Under the pieces are notes generated by a model. The model searched no databases. It worked only from the letters and a program-made list of their open reading frames with translations, and was not told the origin of the DNA. This document shows, one piece after another, positions 16,584 to 25,621 of a stretch of 64,000 nt of DNA. Origin of the DNA: Opitutia bacterium (GTDB lineage: Bacteria > Verrucomicrobiota > Verrucomicrobiia > Opitutales > Opitutaceae). The stretch spans positions 44,646-108,645 of the forward strand of contig PLMW01000055.1 of NCBI GenBank assembly GCA_003142615.1, in the 5' to 3' direction. The first letter of the stretch is position 1; each line of letters begins with the position of its first letter. The position numbers and the translations under genes are program-made.

Positions 16584-18194
16584 ATGAATACTATTAATAT
16601 TATACCCATTGCACTGCTTGGGATAGCTTTACCAACTACGGCAGGCCTCTGCGCGGCAACGGATTCGCCGGCGATACCGACCGAGCGTCGCGACTATTAT
16701 GTCCTTACACCGCCTGTTTCTGCCGAGCCGCGAATAAACGGAGCGAGGGTCTTTGGTGTGCGTCCCGGTTCTCCGTTTTTGTTTTCGATCCCTGCCACCG
16801 GCGCTGCCCCGTTAAGCTACTCAGTCGAGGGTCTGCCGCACGGCTTGGAAGTGAATGCAAATGATGGCCGAATTACGGGGGTGATCTCGGACACGACACC
16901 ACGCATTTACCACGTAATGCTGCAGGTCAGTAACCGGCTTAGTGTCGCCCGGAGGGAATTTCGCATCGTGGTTGGCGACGAAATAGCACTTACCCCGCCC
17001 ATGGGCTGGAACTCGTGGAATTGCTGGGCGCGTGCGATCGATGCCGAAAAACTCTTGAAGACAGCCCGAGCCATGGCGGAGCGGTTGAAGGGGCATGGCT
17101 GGACGTTCGTTAACGTTGACGATAGTTGGCAGGGCAATCGCGACGGTCCCGACCGAGCCATCCAAGGCAACGAGAAGTTTCCTGACATGCAGAAATTGAT
17201 CGAAGAAGTGCATGCCTTGGGGTTGAAGTTTGGGCTTTATTCGACTCCATGGGTCACATCCTATGCAGGATTCTGTGGAGGTTCGGCGGACACAGCGGAT
17301 GGCGTATGGAAACGACCGAAGAACCGGGAGGAAACTCTCGCAGGACGACGTCATGGGACAGTGTACTTTGATGAAAGCGACGCTAAGCAATGGGCCGAAT
17401 GGGGCGTCGACTATTTGAAATATGACTGGTTTCCCAACGATTTGCCATCCGCCCAGCGGATGGCCGACGCTCTCCGCCGGCAACGGCGTGATATCGTCTA
17501 TTCGATATCAAATGCGTCACCATTTGAGCTAGCGTCAGAACTTGCCGGTGTAGCCAACGCTTGGCGCACCGGCACTGACATGGGGGACTTTTGGGCTTCC
17601 GACCCTGTTCTTCAAGCCAAGGGCTGCAGCAGCGTTCTCGACGTCTGGCGGAAAGAAGAGCGTTGGAACAAGTATAGTCGACCCGGGCACTGGCCCGACC
17701 CCGACATGTTGGTCGTTGGGCGGGTTGGATGGGGTCCGGTTTTGCATCCATCACGACTCACGCCCGACGAGCAGTATACCCACATCAGCTTGTGGTGTCT
17801 GTGGTCAGCCCCGCTTCTCATCGGGTGCCCTATCGACGACATTGACGACTTCACGTTCAATCTGCTGTCCAACGATGAGGTGTTAGCGGTCAATCAAGAT
17901 CCGCTCGGTCAGAGAGCCACCATTGTGTCCGACGACGGAAACCTGCGGGTGCTTGCGAAAAAATTGGAGGATGGCACGCTAGCCGTCGGGCTCTTTAATC
18001 TCTCAGAGTCGGCGCAGAGGGTCAAGGTGCAGTTCTCGCGCCTTGGAATTGCTGGATCGCAAAAGGCCCGCGATCTGTGGCGCCAAAAAGACTTGGGAGA
18101 TTTCCGGGATGAGTTTGCCGCCGACGTACCGCCCCATGGTGTGGTGCTGGTCAAGCTCAGCCTTGCGGGAGCAAATATCACTACGGAGCAATAG
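16584..18194 (+). CDS. GH27 alpha-galactosidase with N-terminal Ig-like domain, secreted
   Basis: 536 residues. A signal peptide ends near residue 27. Residues ~45-130 form an Ig-like putative domain of the He_PIG type ('GLEVNANDGRITG'). The catalytic barrel opens with 'TPPMGWNSWNCWA' and carries the nucleophile Asp281 in 'LKYDWF' and the probable acid/base Asp332 in 'WRTGTDMGDF'. A small beta domain closes the protein. GH27 enzymes remove terminal alpha-galactose, or in some members beta-L-arabinopyranose, with retention. Released galactose could feed the galK found at 51.9 kb. The frame is open upstream, but only this ATG precedes the leader. Its stop lies nine bases from the convergent FAD gene. 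Confidence 0.92.
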   Translation: MNTINIIPIALLGIALPTTAGLCAATDSPAIPTERRDYYVLTPPVSAEPRINGARVFGVRPGSPFLFSIPATGAAPLSYSVEGLPHGLEVNANDGRITGVISDTTPRIYHVMLQVSNRLSVARREFRIVVGDEIALTPPMGWNSWNCWARAIDAEKLLKTARAMAERLKGHGWTFVNVDDSWQGNRDGPDRAIQGNEKFPDMQKLIEEVHALGLKFGLYSTPWVTSYAGFCGGSADTADGVWKRPKNREETLAGRRHGTVYFDESDAKQWAEWGVDYLKYDWFPNDLPSAQRMADALRRQRRDIVYSISNASPFELASELAGVANAWRTGTDMGDFWASDPVLQAKGCSSVLDVWRKEERWNKYSRPGHWPDPDMLVVGRVGWGPVLHPSRLTPDEQYTHISLWCLWSAPLLIGCPIDDIDDFTFNLLSNDEVLAVNQDPLGQRATIVSDDGNLRVLAKKLEDGTLAVGLFNLSESAQRVKVQFSRLGIAGSQKARDLWRQKDLGDFRDEFAADVPPHGVVLVKLSLAGANITTEQ

Positions 18195-18203
18195 CGGCGT
18201 TCA

Positions 18204-19406
18204 CTATCCCTGATAATGCAACATAACACCAACGTCCTGAAGTCGTTTCTGCAAATCTGCCACCGGTAGTTCTGATACCGTACATTTCTTTTTGATTGCC
18301 AGAGCTGCCGCAACGCCGGTCGCCTGTCCGGTGACCGCTGCAGAAGGAATTACCCGCGTAGCCTCCCATGCATCACCCGAGGATGCAATAATGCGCCCTG
18401 AGGCCAGGATATTTGCGACTTCCTTTGTCACAAGGCTGCGATAGGGGATTTCATATACGATGCCAGGCTTGAGCCAATGGCCCGTGCAGCCGATCGAATC
18501 TTCAAAGCGCTTGAGGGCATCCGACTCTTTCAGGCAGTACAAACCATTGATGCGTCGGGTCCTGCGATACTGCGCCATCCCGGGCAATGCGATAATAGCA
18601 CCGTTCTCCTTCAGGTTCCGGGTGATTTCCTGCTGTAATATCTTTCTCCCGTTGAGGATGAAACGGGTGATGTGTTTGGCGTCGGTCCCCTTGTATTCCT
18701 TTTCGCCGAGGGTATAGGAACCGTCCTGAAGAAAGCTCCCACGCCCTTCCAGTGAAATGCCGTCTTTCACGTTGCCGCTCTCTACCGCCTTCTGCATCAG
18801 CTTCAGGTCCGTCTTATAGAACCAGTAAGCCAGATAGTTTTTCTCCTCGGCGCACTTTGCTCCAGCCCGATAAAGGAGATCGGCGTCGCCAGAGCAATCT
18901 ATGAAGATCTTTGCCCTATAGGCGATCCGGCCGCTTTTATTCTCGGCAATCACAGCCTCGCATCTATCCCCTTCCATTACAGGCTTGCAGAAGCTCGTAT
19001 CAAACAGCAGATCCACCCCCTCCGCCGTTATCAACTCATCGAGCGCAAATATGAATTCCGGAGGCGAGAAAATAGAGGTGTAACGCTTTGTAGCCCCCGC
19101 GCCTCTTCCGTCCTTCCATTGCGGCTGCAAATCGTGATAACCATACTTGATGGAAGTCTGGAGAAGCTCCTCGGCAATGCCGGCAGTGACCTTCTTGCCA
19201 CGCCCATCGCACAGAGGCAGATAGTAGGCAATGAAGCCGAGCGTTGCCAATCCGCCAAGGACGACGCTCTTCTCGATCAGCAACACCCGACATCCGCTCC
19301 GGCGCGCCGCAAGCGCAGCGCTCACCCCCGCAATGCCTCCACCTACAACAATTACATCATAACTTTCGGCAACAGGAACTTGATTGGATTCGTTGAGAAA
19401 CTTCAC
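18204..19406 (-). CDS. FAD-dependent oxidoreductase (FAD_oxidored family)
   Basis: About 400 residues. The N-terminal dinucleotide fold 'DVIVVGGGIAGVSAALAARR' (shortened here to its key glycines, GGGIAG) binds FAD, and 'FIDCSGDADL' is the second nucleotide-side motif. Such proteins occur often in carbohydrate clusters, and their oxidised substrate is generally unknown. The GTG at 19406 has AGGGGG eight bases upstream and overlaps the stop of a small upstream frame as TAGTG, so I prefer it to the ATG at 19499, which lacks a ribosome site. Base use is more AT-rich than in its neighbours, suggesting transfer. Confidence 0.82.
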   Translation of the reverse strand: MKFLNESNQVPVAESYDVIVVGGGIAGVSAALAARRSGCRVLLIEKSVVLGGLATLGFIAYYLPLCDGRGKKVTAGIAEELLQTSIKYGYHDLQPQWKDGRGAGATKRYTSIFSPPEFIFALDELITAEGVDLLFDTSFCKPVMEGDRCEAVIAENKSGRIAYRAKIFIDCSGDADLLYRAGAKCAEEKNYLAYWFYKTDLKLMQKAVESGNVKDGISLEGRGSFLQDGSYTLGEKEYKGTDAKHITRFILNGRKILQQEITRNLKENGAIIALPGMAQYRRTRRINGLYCLKESDALKRFEDSIGCTGHWLKPGIVYEIPYRSLVTKEVANILASGRIIASSGDAWEATRVIPSAAVTGQATGVAAALAIKKKCTVSELPVADLQKRLQDVGVMLHYQG

Positions 19407-19711
19407 TATTCGGTCCCCCTGAATTCTGGCAATTCGCTGCCTGCAGTTCTCCTGTTTTTGCTGTCTTTGATCCACGATTTCTCTATCGCAACCATACATC
19501 GTAACGACAGCGCGCTAATCTCTCCCGAAGCGAAAAGTGCACCAAGGAGTGGCCTGGTGCTTGTCGAATGCAGCGAGAGCGAGCGCGCGATGCGACGGTA
19601 GTGCCGCCATGCCCGCGCCCACGGCCCCATGGCGCCGAGGAAGGACAGCGACAGCATCGCTGCCGATGCCCGCAAAAACTCGAGGCGCAAGAGCCCGTCG
19701 GCGCCCTTCAT
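19406..19711 (-). pseudogene. Relic of a Tat-exported protein N-terminus
   Basis: This 101-residue frame begins with ATG overlapping the preceding stop as ATGA. It reads 'LEFLRASAAMLSLSFLGA', the hallmark of a twin-arginine-type leader (one Arg lost), then loses all resemblance to a protein after about residue 45. It ends as TAGTG on the start of the FAD gene. The simplest reading is a gene truncated after its leader when the FAD gene arrived. A real small coupled protein is possible but less likely. Confidence 0.35.
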
Positions 19712-21150
19712 TGGATACGCAGGTCGGCGCGGCTCGCGACGAGGACGGGAGAATCGTAGAGCGGAATCCCCCGAAACTCGCACGCCCCGCTCCTCGGCGA
19801 CCAGTTGCACGCCGGAATCTCGTAGACTTCGCCAGTCCGCAGGTCGACATACACTGGGTCGGTGAACGCCGCGCCCGTGATCACGAAGTCGACCGGCTGG
19901 AAGCAGTGGGACTCAACAGGCGGTGCGCCGCTGAACCACAAGGTCGCGAAATGCCGCCGCGTGCCGGTATGTTCGTAGACATAGGCGGCGAGTTGTTCCG
20001 ACGTCCGGGCGGTGACGGTTTTCGTAGGCGCGAGCACGAGCGAATGATCGAAGATCGCAAACACGGTCTGCACCGCGAAATAGGCGGGCTTGGGCCCGAC
20101 AACGGAAAGGTCGGGATTTATCCGGAGAAGGCCCTTCGCGTTGAGTCCATTCGGGTAGTAGAAATCGGAAAGCGTGAACACATTCATGGGAACGCCGTGG
20201 CCGTGGTGCGCCAGCATGCGACGCAGGTCCCACTTCGCCTGCTTGGTCTCGTTCCAATCGTAGCCACCAAGGGCGCCAGTCGTCTTGCTGGAAGGCGCGC
20301 CGTTCTCGCCCTGCCGCAGCTCGATTTTCCGCGGAAACGCCGCCACCACGGCGCGCAGTTCCTCGTAGGTCCTCAGATCGTCGGGATTGTGCGGGTAACC
20401 GTGAAACGTGATCGCATCGATCAGCCCGAGTTTCCCCTGCGCTGCGACGGCGGTGAGGAAATCGCGCGCATAGTCGGCCCGACGCGCGAGCGATAACGCG
20501 TAAACACGCGCGTCCGGTTGTTCGGTGCGCACGATCGTGGCCGTGCGGATGAACAACCCGACATACTGCTCCACCGTCATCTTCGTGAAGATGTCGGACT
20601 CGTTCCAGATCTCCCACTCGTGGACGCGATCGCGATAGCGCCGCACCAGAGCGGTCGCCCAGCGATCCCATGCCGCGAGCGCCTCCGGCGAGGTCGGGCC
20701 AGCGTCGCCGATGCTCTTGCCGCCGCCGCCCGGATAAGCCGGGTTGCCATAGGAGAGCTGCACCCATGGCTGCGTGCCCTGGGCTCGCGCGTCGTCGATG
20801 ATCTCGTCGAGCCACTTCCAGTCGTAAATCCCGGGCCGCTGCTCCGTCTTGGCCCATCCCGCCTGAAGGCGAACGCCCTTCGCACCGAGCGGCCCAAGGT
20901 AGCTCTTGTAGGCCGCATAGCTTGCGAAATCGCGGTCGAGCACCTCGCAGCCGATCGACCAGTCGGACGAGGTGATCTCGCGCGCCGAGCGTGGCACGAT
21001 CTTGCCCAATTTACGAAACGGGATCGCCTCCATCCCGGTGTCGTTCGACGGCGCAACCGAAGTGGCTGACGCCGGCGCCGCCGCGAGCGATGCGCCCAGC
21101 GTGCCGCCTAAAAGGAACATCGTGAGTAAGCGAGGAAACGGGAAGTGCAT
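19708..21150 (-). CDS. GH39-like clan GH-A glycoside hydrolase, exported (paralogue 1)
   Basis: 480 residues: a signal peptide, then a TIM barrel of the GH39/GH5-like kind and a C-terminal beta domain. The acid/base Glu184 lies in 'IWNES' and the probable nucleophile Glu282 in 'RQGENGAPS'. The substrate channel includes 'WVQLSYGNPAYPGGGG'. It is clearly paralogous to the gene at 46904-48430, with the same motif order and spacing. GH39-type enzymes release xylose, iduronate or arabinose-type sugars; the substrate here is unknown. The frame extends to 21327, but ATG 21150 directly precedes the leader. ATG 21177 is an alternative. Confidence 0.8.
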   Translation of the reverse strand: MHFPFPRLLTMFLLGGTLGASLAAAPASATSVAPSNDTGMEAIPFRKLGKIVPRSAREITSSDWSIGCEVLDRDFASYAAYKSYLGPLGAKGVRLQAGWAKTEQRPGIYDWKWLDEIIDDARAQGTQPWVQLSYGNPAYPGGGGKSIGDAGPTSPEALAAWDRWATALVRRYRDRVHEWEIWNESDIFTKMTVEQYVGLFIRTATIVRTEQPDARVYALSLARRADYARDFLTAVAAQGKLGLIDAITFHGYPHNPDDLRTYEELRAVVAAFPRKIELRQGENGAPSSKTTGALGGYDWNETKQAKWDLRRMLAHHGHGVPMNVFTLSDFYYPNGLNAKGLLRINPDLSVVGPKPAYFAVQTVFAIFDHSLVLAPTKTVTARTSEQLAAYVYEHTGTRRHFATLWFSGAPPVESHCFQPVDFVITGAAFTDPVYVDLRTGEVYEIPACNWSPRSGACEFRGIPLYDSPVLVASRADLRIQ

Positions 21151-21319
21151 GGTAAGGCAATGATGGTTGCGGCCCATGGCGGAATCAGAATTCCCATAGG
21201 ATTTAGTCGTGGGCTTCCAAATGGAGCGTGCATGAACAGTGTTGCTGGGATGCCTAGTCGTTTGGTTTCGGAATTTTGGGGGTTGGCGGAAGGGGGTTGG
21301 GATATTCATGGGAGCGAGC

Positions 21320-21398
21320 AAAGTCACTCGGCGTCGACTACGCAGCGGAAGCCCAGGGTGCCGGCGCGGTCCTTCGACGGGGCCATGAGCAGGTACTT
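21320..21398. repeat. Direct repeat F, copy 1 (3' end of the FGE-domain gene)
   Basis: About 79 bases coding the last ~25 residues and stop of the FGE domain are repeated at 23509-23586. The likeness continues past the stop into an ATGAATAT start in both places. Confidence 0.85.
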
Positions 21399-23498
21399 TT
21401 CATGCTGGTCCAACCGGTACGCCTGGGGAAAGTACCAGACCGAGTGCTGCGGCTGATAATAGCTGCCACCGCGGAGCGCGGCCGCGCGCGTGTGCTCGTC
21501 GACGAACTCGTCGGTCCATTGCCAGACGTTGCCCACGAGATCGGCCGCGCCCCACGGGCCCGCCCCTTTCGGATGAGCGTCCACGTCCGCCGGCCCCGTG
21601 AGTTCACGGCCCCGGTTGGGCGCAGGCACGGCGGAGGGGTCCCAAGCGTCGCCCCACGGATAGAGGCGCCCGTCCGAGCCCTGGGCCGCGTACTGCCACT
21701 CCCATTCGTGAGGCAGCCGTTTGCCGGCCCAGCTCGCGTACGCACGGGCGTCTTCCAACGACACCCAGGTCACCGGCTTGCGCTCCCAGCCCTCCCGCGG
21801 CGCTCCGTCCACCCAGTCGCGGAGGAAATTGTGATCGTCCGCTGGATGGTAGCCGGTTGCATCGATGAACTGCTTGAACTGGGCGTTGGTCACGGAGTAG
21901 CGATCGATATAAAATGCCGCCACGCGCATCCGGTGCAAATGCTGCCGCCGGGGCGAAGTTTCCCAAGGATATTGGAAATCCACTCCGTTCTCAGGGCCCC
22001 CCTCGATCTCTATTCCGAACACTCGGAAGTCGAACTCGCCGGCGGGAATTCTGACCATTCCCGGGGGCATCGCGGCCACCCGTCTCGTGGGGGCGATATC
22101 CACGAGCCGCTGCGGGAGGGCGCGCCATTCGGATGAGAAGCTTCGCAGCGGACGCTCCGCCCCTTGGCGCATCCGGCTCAAGCAGGCGTCGAGGCCGAGC
22201 GGACCGGCGCCGTCGTCGAAGGCTAGGATGCATCCGAAACCGCGGTCTTCGAGCGCGAACCCGAGGACGGCTTTTTCGCCCTCGATGCGCGCCTCCAGCT
22301 CTGCGCCGTGCCAAAGATCATAGTACCGGCGTCCGGGCCGGTGGGGAACGCCAAGCTGGTCGCCATCGACCTCGAACTCGTTCCGGTTTACGATCGTCCA
22401 GAGGATTGCCCCACCCTTCGGAAACTTCGAGGCGAATACGCCATGTTGCAAGGTCGGTGTGTGCGGCTCCCAATCCGCGCTCACCAAAAAGTCGGCAAAG
22501 GTGCGCTCGAGATACGCCACACGCCTCAGGGCTTCGGCGTCGCGGGGCGTGATCTGATTCCAAGTTCCCCAGACGTTCTCCCAGCTCAGGCTACCGAGAC
22601 CGTTGAAAAAGGCGTATTGCAGGTTGTCCGTCCGGTCCCGCGCCCAGCGGTCAGACAGATGGGTCATATGCCGGGATTCGAGCCACTTGAGCGTGCTGAC
22701 GGGGGGTACAAAAGTTTTGGGTTTCCAGTGATCCCAGCTCAGGTTGTTCCACATCAGGCCTTCGTCCGAGGACCAGCCTTCCGGCTCGAGCACAAACGGA
22801 TGCCCGGTCGCGTCGGAGGCGTCACGATAGGCTCGCGGAACGCCCGCGAACGTGTCGCCGTTCACCCCATCGGCTCCGATCTCCGCCATGAGCCGGGCCG
22901 TCGCCACCCAATACGGAACGCCAGGGTCCCGCGTGCCGTTGTCCCATGGCATCGTCGGGAAAAGCACCCGCACACCGCGGCGGTGAAAATCGCCGACCAC
23001 CCGGCTGAGCGCGGCGACGCCGCCCGGCAGATCCCGGTGGAGATCCCATTGGTTGCGGTCGTCGATCCCGCTGTTCGGGTACACCGGCCAGATCAGCACG
23101 CTGTCGATGCCGCCGTACCGCTTTTCGAGGTCGTCGAGATACCGGTCGACCGTGTAGTGGCCGGTTGAAGGATCGAAGAAATACCGGTCTTCCACCATCA
23201 TCTGGGTCTGGACGAAATTCCGCTGGGTCCACCCAAATTCCGGTCGGCGGTACTGTGCGTCGTCGTAGCCCATCCGCGTGAGCTGCTCCCGGCGCCATAC
23301 CTTCAGGTCTGCGAGCCACGCATCGAAGTCTGCCGAGGGATTGACCTTCCATTCGTCTCTCGGCAACGTCTGATTATCCTGGGTGATTCCCGGGCCCGGG
23401 ATCAAGGTTCCCTGAGGCCGATGCTGCGTGCTCTGGGCGGGTGCATCAAGCGCCGACAACACCAGCGTGAGGATTAGGAGACGGGTTGAAATATTCAT
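21324..23498 (-). CDS. Glycosidase-like barrel fused to a formylglycine-enzyme-type domain
   Basis: 724 residues with a signal peptide ending near 'DAPAQ'. Residues ~45-470 resemble a glycosidase TIM barrel ('GGIDSVLIWPVYPNSG', 'IGADGVNGDTF') with a small beta domain after it. Residues ~490-724 are an FGE-sulfatase (SUMF1) domain: 'MVRIPAGEFDF', 'FYIDRYSVTNAQFKQFI', 'GKRLPHEWEWQYAA', 'GNVWQWTDEF', 'RGGSYY' and final 'GTLGFRCV'. The cysteine pair that forms the active site of true formylglycine-generating enzymes is missing after RGGSYY, so this domain probably binds rather than modifies. The start follows the leader at 23498; upstream sequence is non-conserved. It precedes the GH39-like gene. 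Confidence 0.8.
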   Translation of the reverse strand: MNISTRLLILTLVLSALDAPAQSTQHRPQGTLIPGPGITQDNQTLPRDEWKVNPSADFDAWLADLKVWRREQLTRMGYDDAQYRRPEFGWTQRNFVQTQMMVEDRYFFDPSTGHYTVDRYLDDLEKRYGGIDSVLIWPVYPNSGIDDRNQWDLHRDLPGGVAALSRVVGDFHRRGVRVLFPTMPWDNGTRDPGVPYWVATARLMAEIGADGVNGDTFAGVPRAYRDASDATGHPFVLEPEGWSSDEGLMWNNLSWDHWKPKTFVPPVSTLKWLESRHMTHLSDRWARDRTDNLQYAFFNGLGSLSWENVWGTWNQITPRDAEALRRVAYLERTFADFLVSADWEPHTPTLQHGVFASKFPKGGAILWTIVNRNEFEVDGDQLGVPHRPGRRYYDLWHGAELEARIEGEKAVLGFALEDRGFGCILAFDDGAGPLGLDACLSRMRQGAERPLRSFSSEWRALPQRLVDIAPTRRVAAMPPGMVRIPAGEFDFRVFGIEIEGGPENGVDFQYPWETSPRRQHLHRMRVAAFYIDRYSVTNAQFKQFIDATGYHPADDHNFLRDWVDGAPREGWERKPVTWVSLEDARAYASWAGKRLPHEWEWQYAAQGSDGRLYPWGDAWDPSAVPAPNRGRELTGPADVDAHPKGAGPWGAADLVGNVWQWTDEFVDEHTRAAALRGGSYYQPQHSVWYFPQAYRLDQHEKYLLMAPSKDRAGTLGFRCVVDAE

Positions 23499-23508
23499 GG
23501 TGGCGGGG

Positions 23509-23586
23509 AAAGTCACTCGGTGTCGACCACGCAGCGGAAGCCTAGGGTGCCAGCGCGTTCTTCGACGGGGCCATGAGTAGGTGCTT
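23509..23586 (-). pseudogene. Relic 3' end of a second FGE-domain gene (repeat F, copy 2)
   Basis: In the proper frame this codes '..LLMAPSK' then, after loss of one base, 'RAGTLGFRCVVD' and a stop, as in the intact gene. It lies just before the start of that gene and overlaps the ribokinase 3' end, so an upstream tandem copy seems to have been lost. Confidence 0.75.
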
Positions 23587-24519
23587 TCTGAGAAACCGTT
23601 CGATCTCGGCCCGGGACGGGGCCGATGTTTGCGCCCCGATGCGCGTGACGGAAATGGCCGCCGCCGCTTGGCCGAAGCGGACGGCCTCGAGCAGCGGCCG
23701 GCCTTCCGCGAGCGCGACCGCCAGGGCGCCGTTGAACACATCGCCCGCAGCGGTCGTATCCACCGCCCGTACTTTGAAGGCGGGCGCCAGCGTGCGGCAG
23801 CCGTCGCCGGCGACGAACGCGCCGCACGAGCCGAGGGTGACGATCACGGTCTTCACGCCGCGCCGGCGGAGACGGTCGGCGGCCCGCGCCGCCGCGGCTT
23901 CGCCGTCCACGCGGATTCCGGTGAGCAACTCCGCCTCGTACTCGTTCGGCGTGAGGATGTCCACTTTTCGAAGAAGCGTGTCCGGCAACGGCTGCGCCGG
24001 AGCCGGGTTCAGGATGACGCGCATCCCCAACTTCGCTGCGAGGGTTACCGCGGCCCTCACCGGCGGAAGCGGTGTCTCCAGTTGCACGAGGAGGATACCG
24101 CCTTGTCGGAACACCTCCTTCGCTTTCGCCACGTCGCCCGAGCACAGCCGCAGGTTTGCGCCCGAGGCGACCGCGATGCTGTTTTCGCCCCCGCTCCCGA
24201 CAATGATGAACGCCACCCCTGTCGGAGCCCTTTTGTCCCGCGTCACGTACGAAACATTGATCCCGTAGCGCCTCAGCCCCGCGACCATCGTCTTCCCGAA
24301 GCCGTCGCTGCCGACCCGGCCCACGAACACAACCCTCGCCCCTGCCCGGGAAGCCGCGACGGCCTGATTTGCCCCCTTGCCGCCGCCTGCCGTGTGCAAT
24401 TTTCCGCCGATGACCGTCTCTCCGATTCCCGGAATCCTGCCGATCTGGACGATCATGTCGGTGTTGGAACTGCCGACAACTACGATGCGAGCGTTAGACG
24501 GATGATTTTCGGAGGGCAT
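23542..24519 (-). CDS. rbsK: Ribokinase (PfkB family)
   Basis: 325 residues. It phosphorylates ribose at O5 with ATP in the cytoplasm. Signatures are 'GSSNTDMIVQIGRIP' at the N-terminus, 'GGGKGANQAVAASR' and the catalytic 'DTTAAGDVFNG' with the base Asp. The last ~12 residues ('LLMAPSKNALAP') do not belong to the family: they are translated from the relic FGE gene end described separately, so the native C-terminus has been replaced. The active site is intact, so function is likely kept. It precedes no further gene; the sugar transporter lies 21 bp upstream on the same strand, giving a transporter-kinase operon. Confidence 0.92.
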   Translation of the reverse strand: MPSENHPSNARIVVVGSSNTDMIVQIGRIPGIGETVIGGKLHTAGGGKGANQAVAASRAGARVVFVGRVGSDGFGKTMVAGLRRYGINVSYVTRDKRAPTGVAFIIVGSGGENSIAVASGANLRLCSGDVAKAKEVFRQGGILLVQLETPLPPVRAAVTLAAKLGMRVILNPAPAQPLPDTLLRKVDILTPNEYEAELLTGIRVDGEAAAARAADRLRRRGVKTVIVTLGSCGAFVAGDGCRTLAPAFKVRAVDTTAAGDVFNGALAVALAEGRPLLEAVRFGQAAAAISVTRIGAQTSAPSRAEIERFLRKHLLMAPSKNALAP

Positions 24520-24540
24520 GATTGGGTTTCCGGCCGGCCG

Positions 24541-25557
24541 TCAGTGGCGCGACGCAACGAGGGTCGCCAGTCCCAGGACATAGAAAAGGAACATCGCCGT
24601 GAGGAGCCGATGGGTGCCGGAAGGCGCGGATTTGAATTCTTTCCAGACAAAGACACCCCAGAGCGCTCCGATCATGGTCGCCCCTTGGCCCAGCCCGTAG
24701 GAGAGCGCCGGGCCGGCCCTCGCGCTGGCGATGATGCTGAAGGACATCCCCAGGTTCCAGATCATGCCCCCGAGGATGCCGACCAGATGCAGCCGGAGGT
24801 TTCCCTTTCGGAAATAATCCCCGAGAGGCACGGGTTCACCGACGAACGGTTTCACCATGATGGCGGTGTTCCAGACGAAGTTGGACAGTAGCACTCCCGC
24901 GGAGAAAAGCACAACGGCCGTGTAGGGGCTCAGCCTCCCGCCTTCGAGAACCGTGACGTCGTTCACCGTGCTCACCGAACCGATCGCGCGCGCCACGTAA
25001 CTGTAGAAGAAACCCATCAGGGCACCGGCTAGGATCGAAAGAAGGATGCCCTTCCCTGGCGTCTGCCCGCCGCCCGCGGCGAGCCGCCGGTAGGCCATGG
25101 CATCCAGGACGATCGCGATCGCGACGCCCGCGACGCCCAGGGCCAGAAGCGTCGCATTCCCCTCGGGCCTGACGGCGTACGTGCTGACCACGCCCAAGAC
25201 CAAGGCGAGGCCGACCCCGATCGGGAATGCCACCGCCATTCCGGCGATATCGATCGCGGCGACGAGGAGGATGTTCGAAAGGTTGAAGATTACCCCGCCG
25301 ACGAAGGCCGACTCCAGCCATCGGCCCTCGGCTTGACGCAGGTCCAGGATGAATCCCCGCCCGCCCTCTCCCGTGCTCCCCAGGGTGAAGGCGAGCAGAA
25401 GCGCAAACAAAAGGACGCCGATCGCATAATCCCAGTAAAACAACTGGAAACGCCATTCCTTGCCGGCGAGCTTTTGGGTGTTGGCCCACGAACCCCAGCA
25501 CAGCATTGTGACCAGGCACATCGCCACGGCCACGGGATACGATTCGACGATAATCAT
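24541..25557 (-). CDS. Sugar transporter of the GRP/RhaT-like DMT family
   Basis: 338 residues with about ten hydrophobic helices. The N-terminal 'CWGSWANTQKLA' and 'RFQLFYWDYAIGVLL' are characteristic of the glucose/ribose porter and rhamnose-permease branch of the drug/metabolite transporter superfamily. These act as proton symporters in the inner membrane. It is followed by ribokinase after 21 bp, so ribose or a ribose-like pentose is the most likely substrate. Rhamnose cannot be excluded, because a rhamnose mutarotase occurs elsewhere in the island. Confidence 0.82.
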   Translation of the reverse strand: MIIVESYPVAVAMCLVTMLCWGSWANTQKLAGKEWRFQLFYWDYAIGVLLFALLLAFTLGSTGEGGRGFILDLRQAEGRWLESAFVGGVIFNLSNILLVAAIDIAGMAVAFPIGVGLALVLGVVSTYAVRPEGNATLLALGVAGVAIAIVLDAMAYRRLAAGGGQTPGKGILLSILAGALMGFFYSYVARAIGSVSTVNDVTVLEGGRLSPYTAVVLFSAGVLLSNFVWNTAIMVKPFVGEPVPLGDYFRKGNLRLHLVGILGGMIWNLGMSFSIIASARAGPALSYGLGQGATMIGALWGVFVWKEFKSAPSGTHRLLTAMFLFYVLGLATLVASRH

Positions 25558-25621
25558 GGTTTTCCTTTCTTCGTTTTCTATGCCGCAGGGCCAGGATGTG
25601 CGCGGCTTCGATCTCGGACCT

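Noticed and set aside
19537..20496. Plus-strand frame opposite the GH39-like gene
   Set aside because: Antisense shadow of a well-supported gene.
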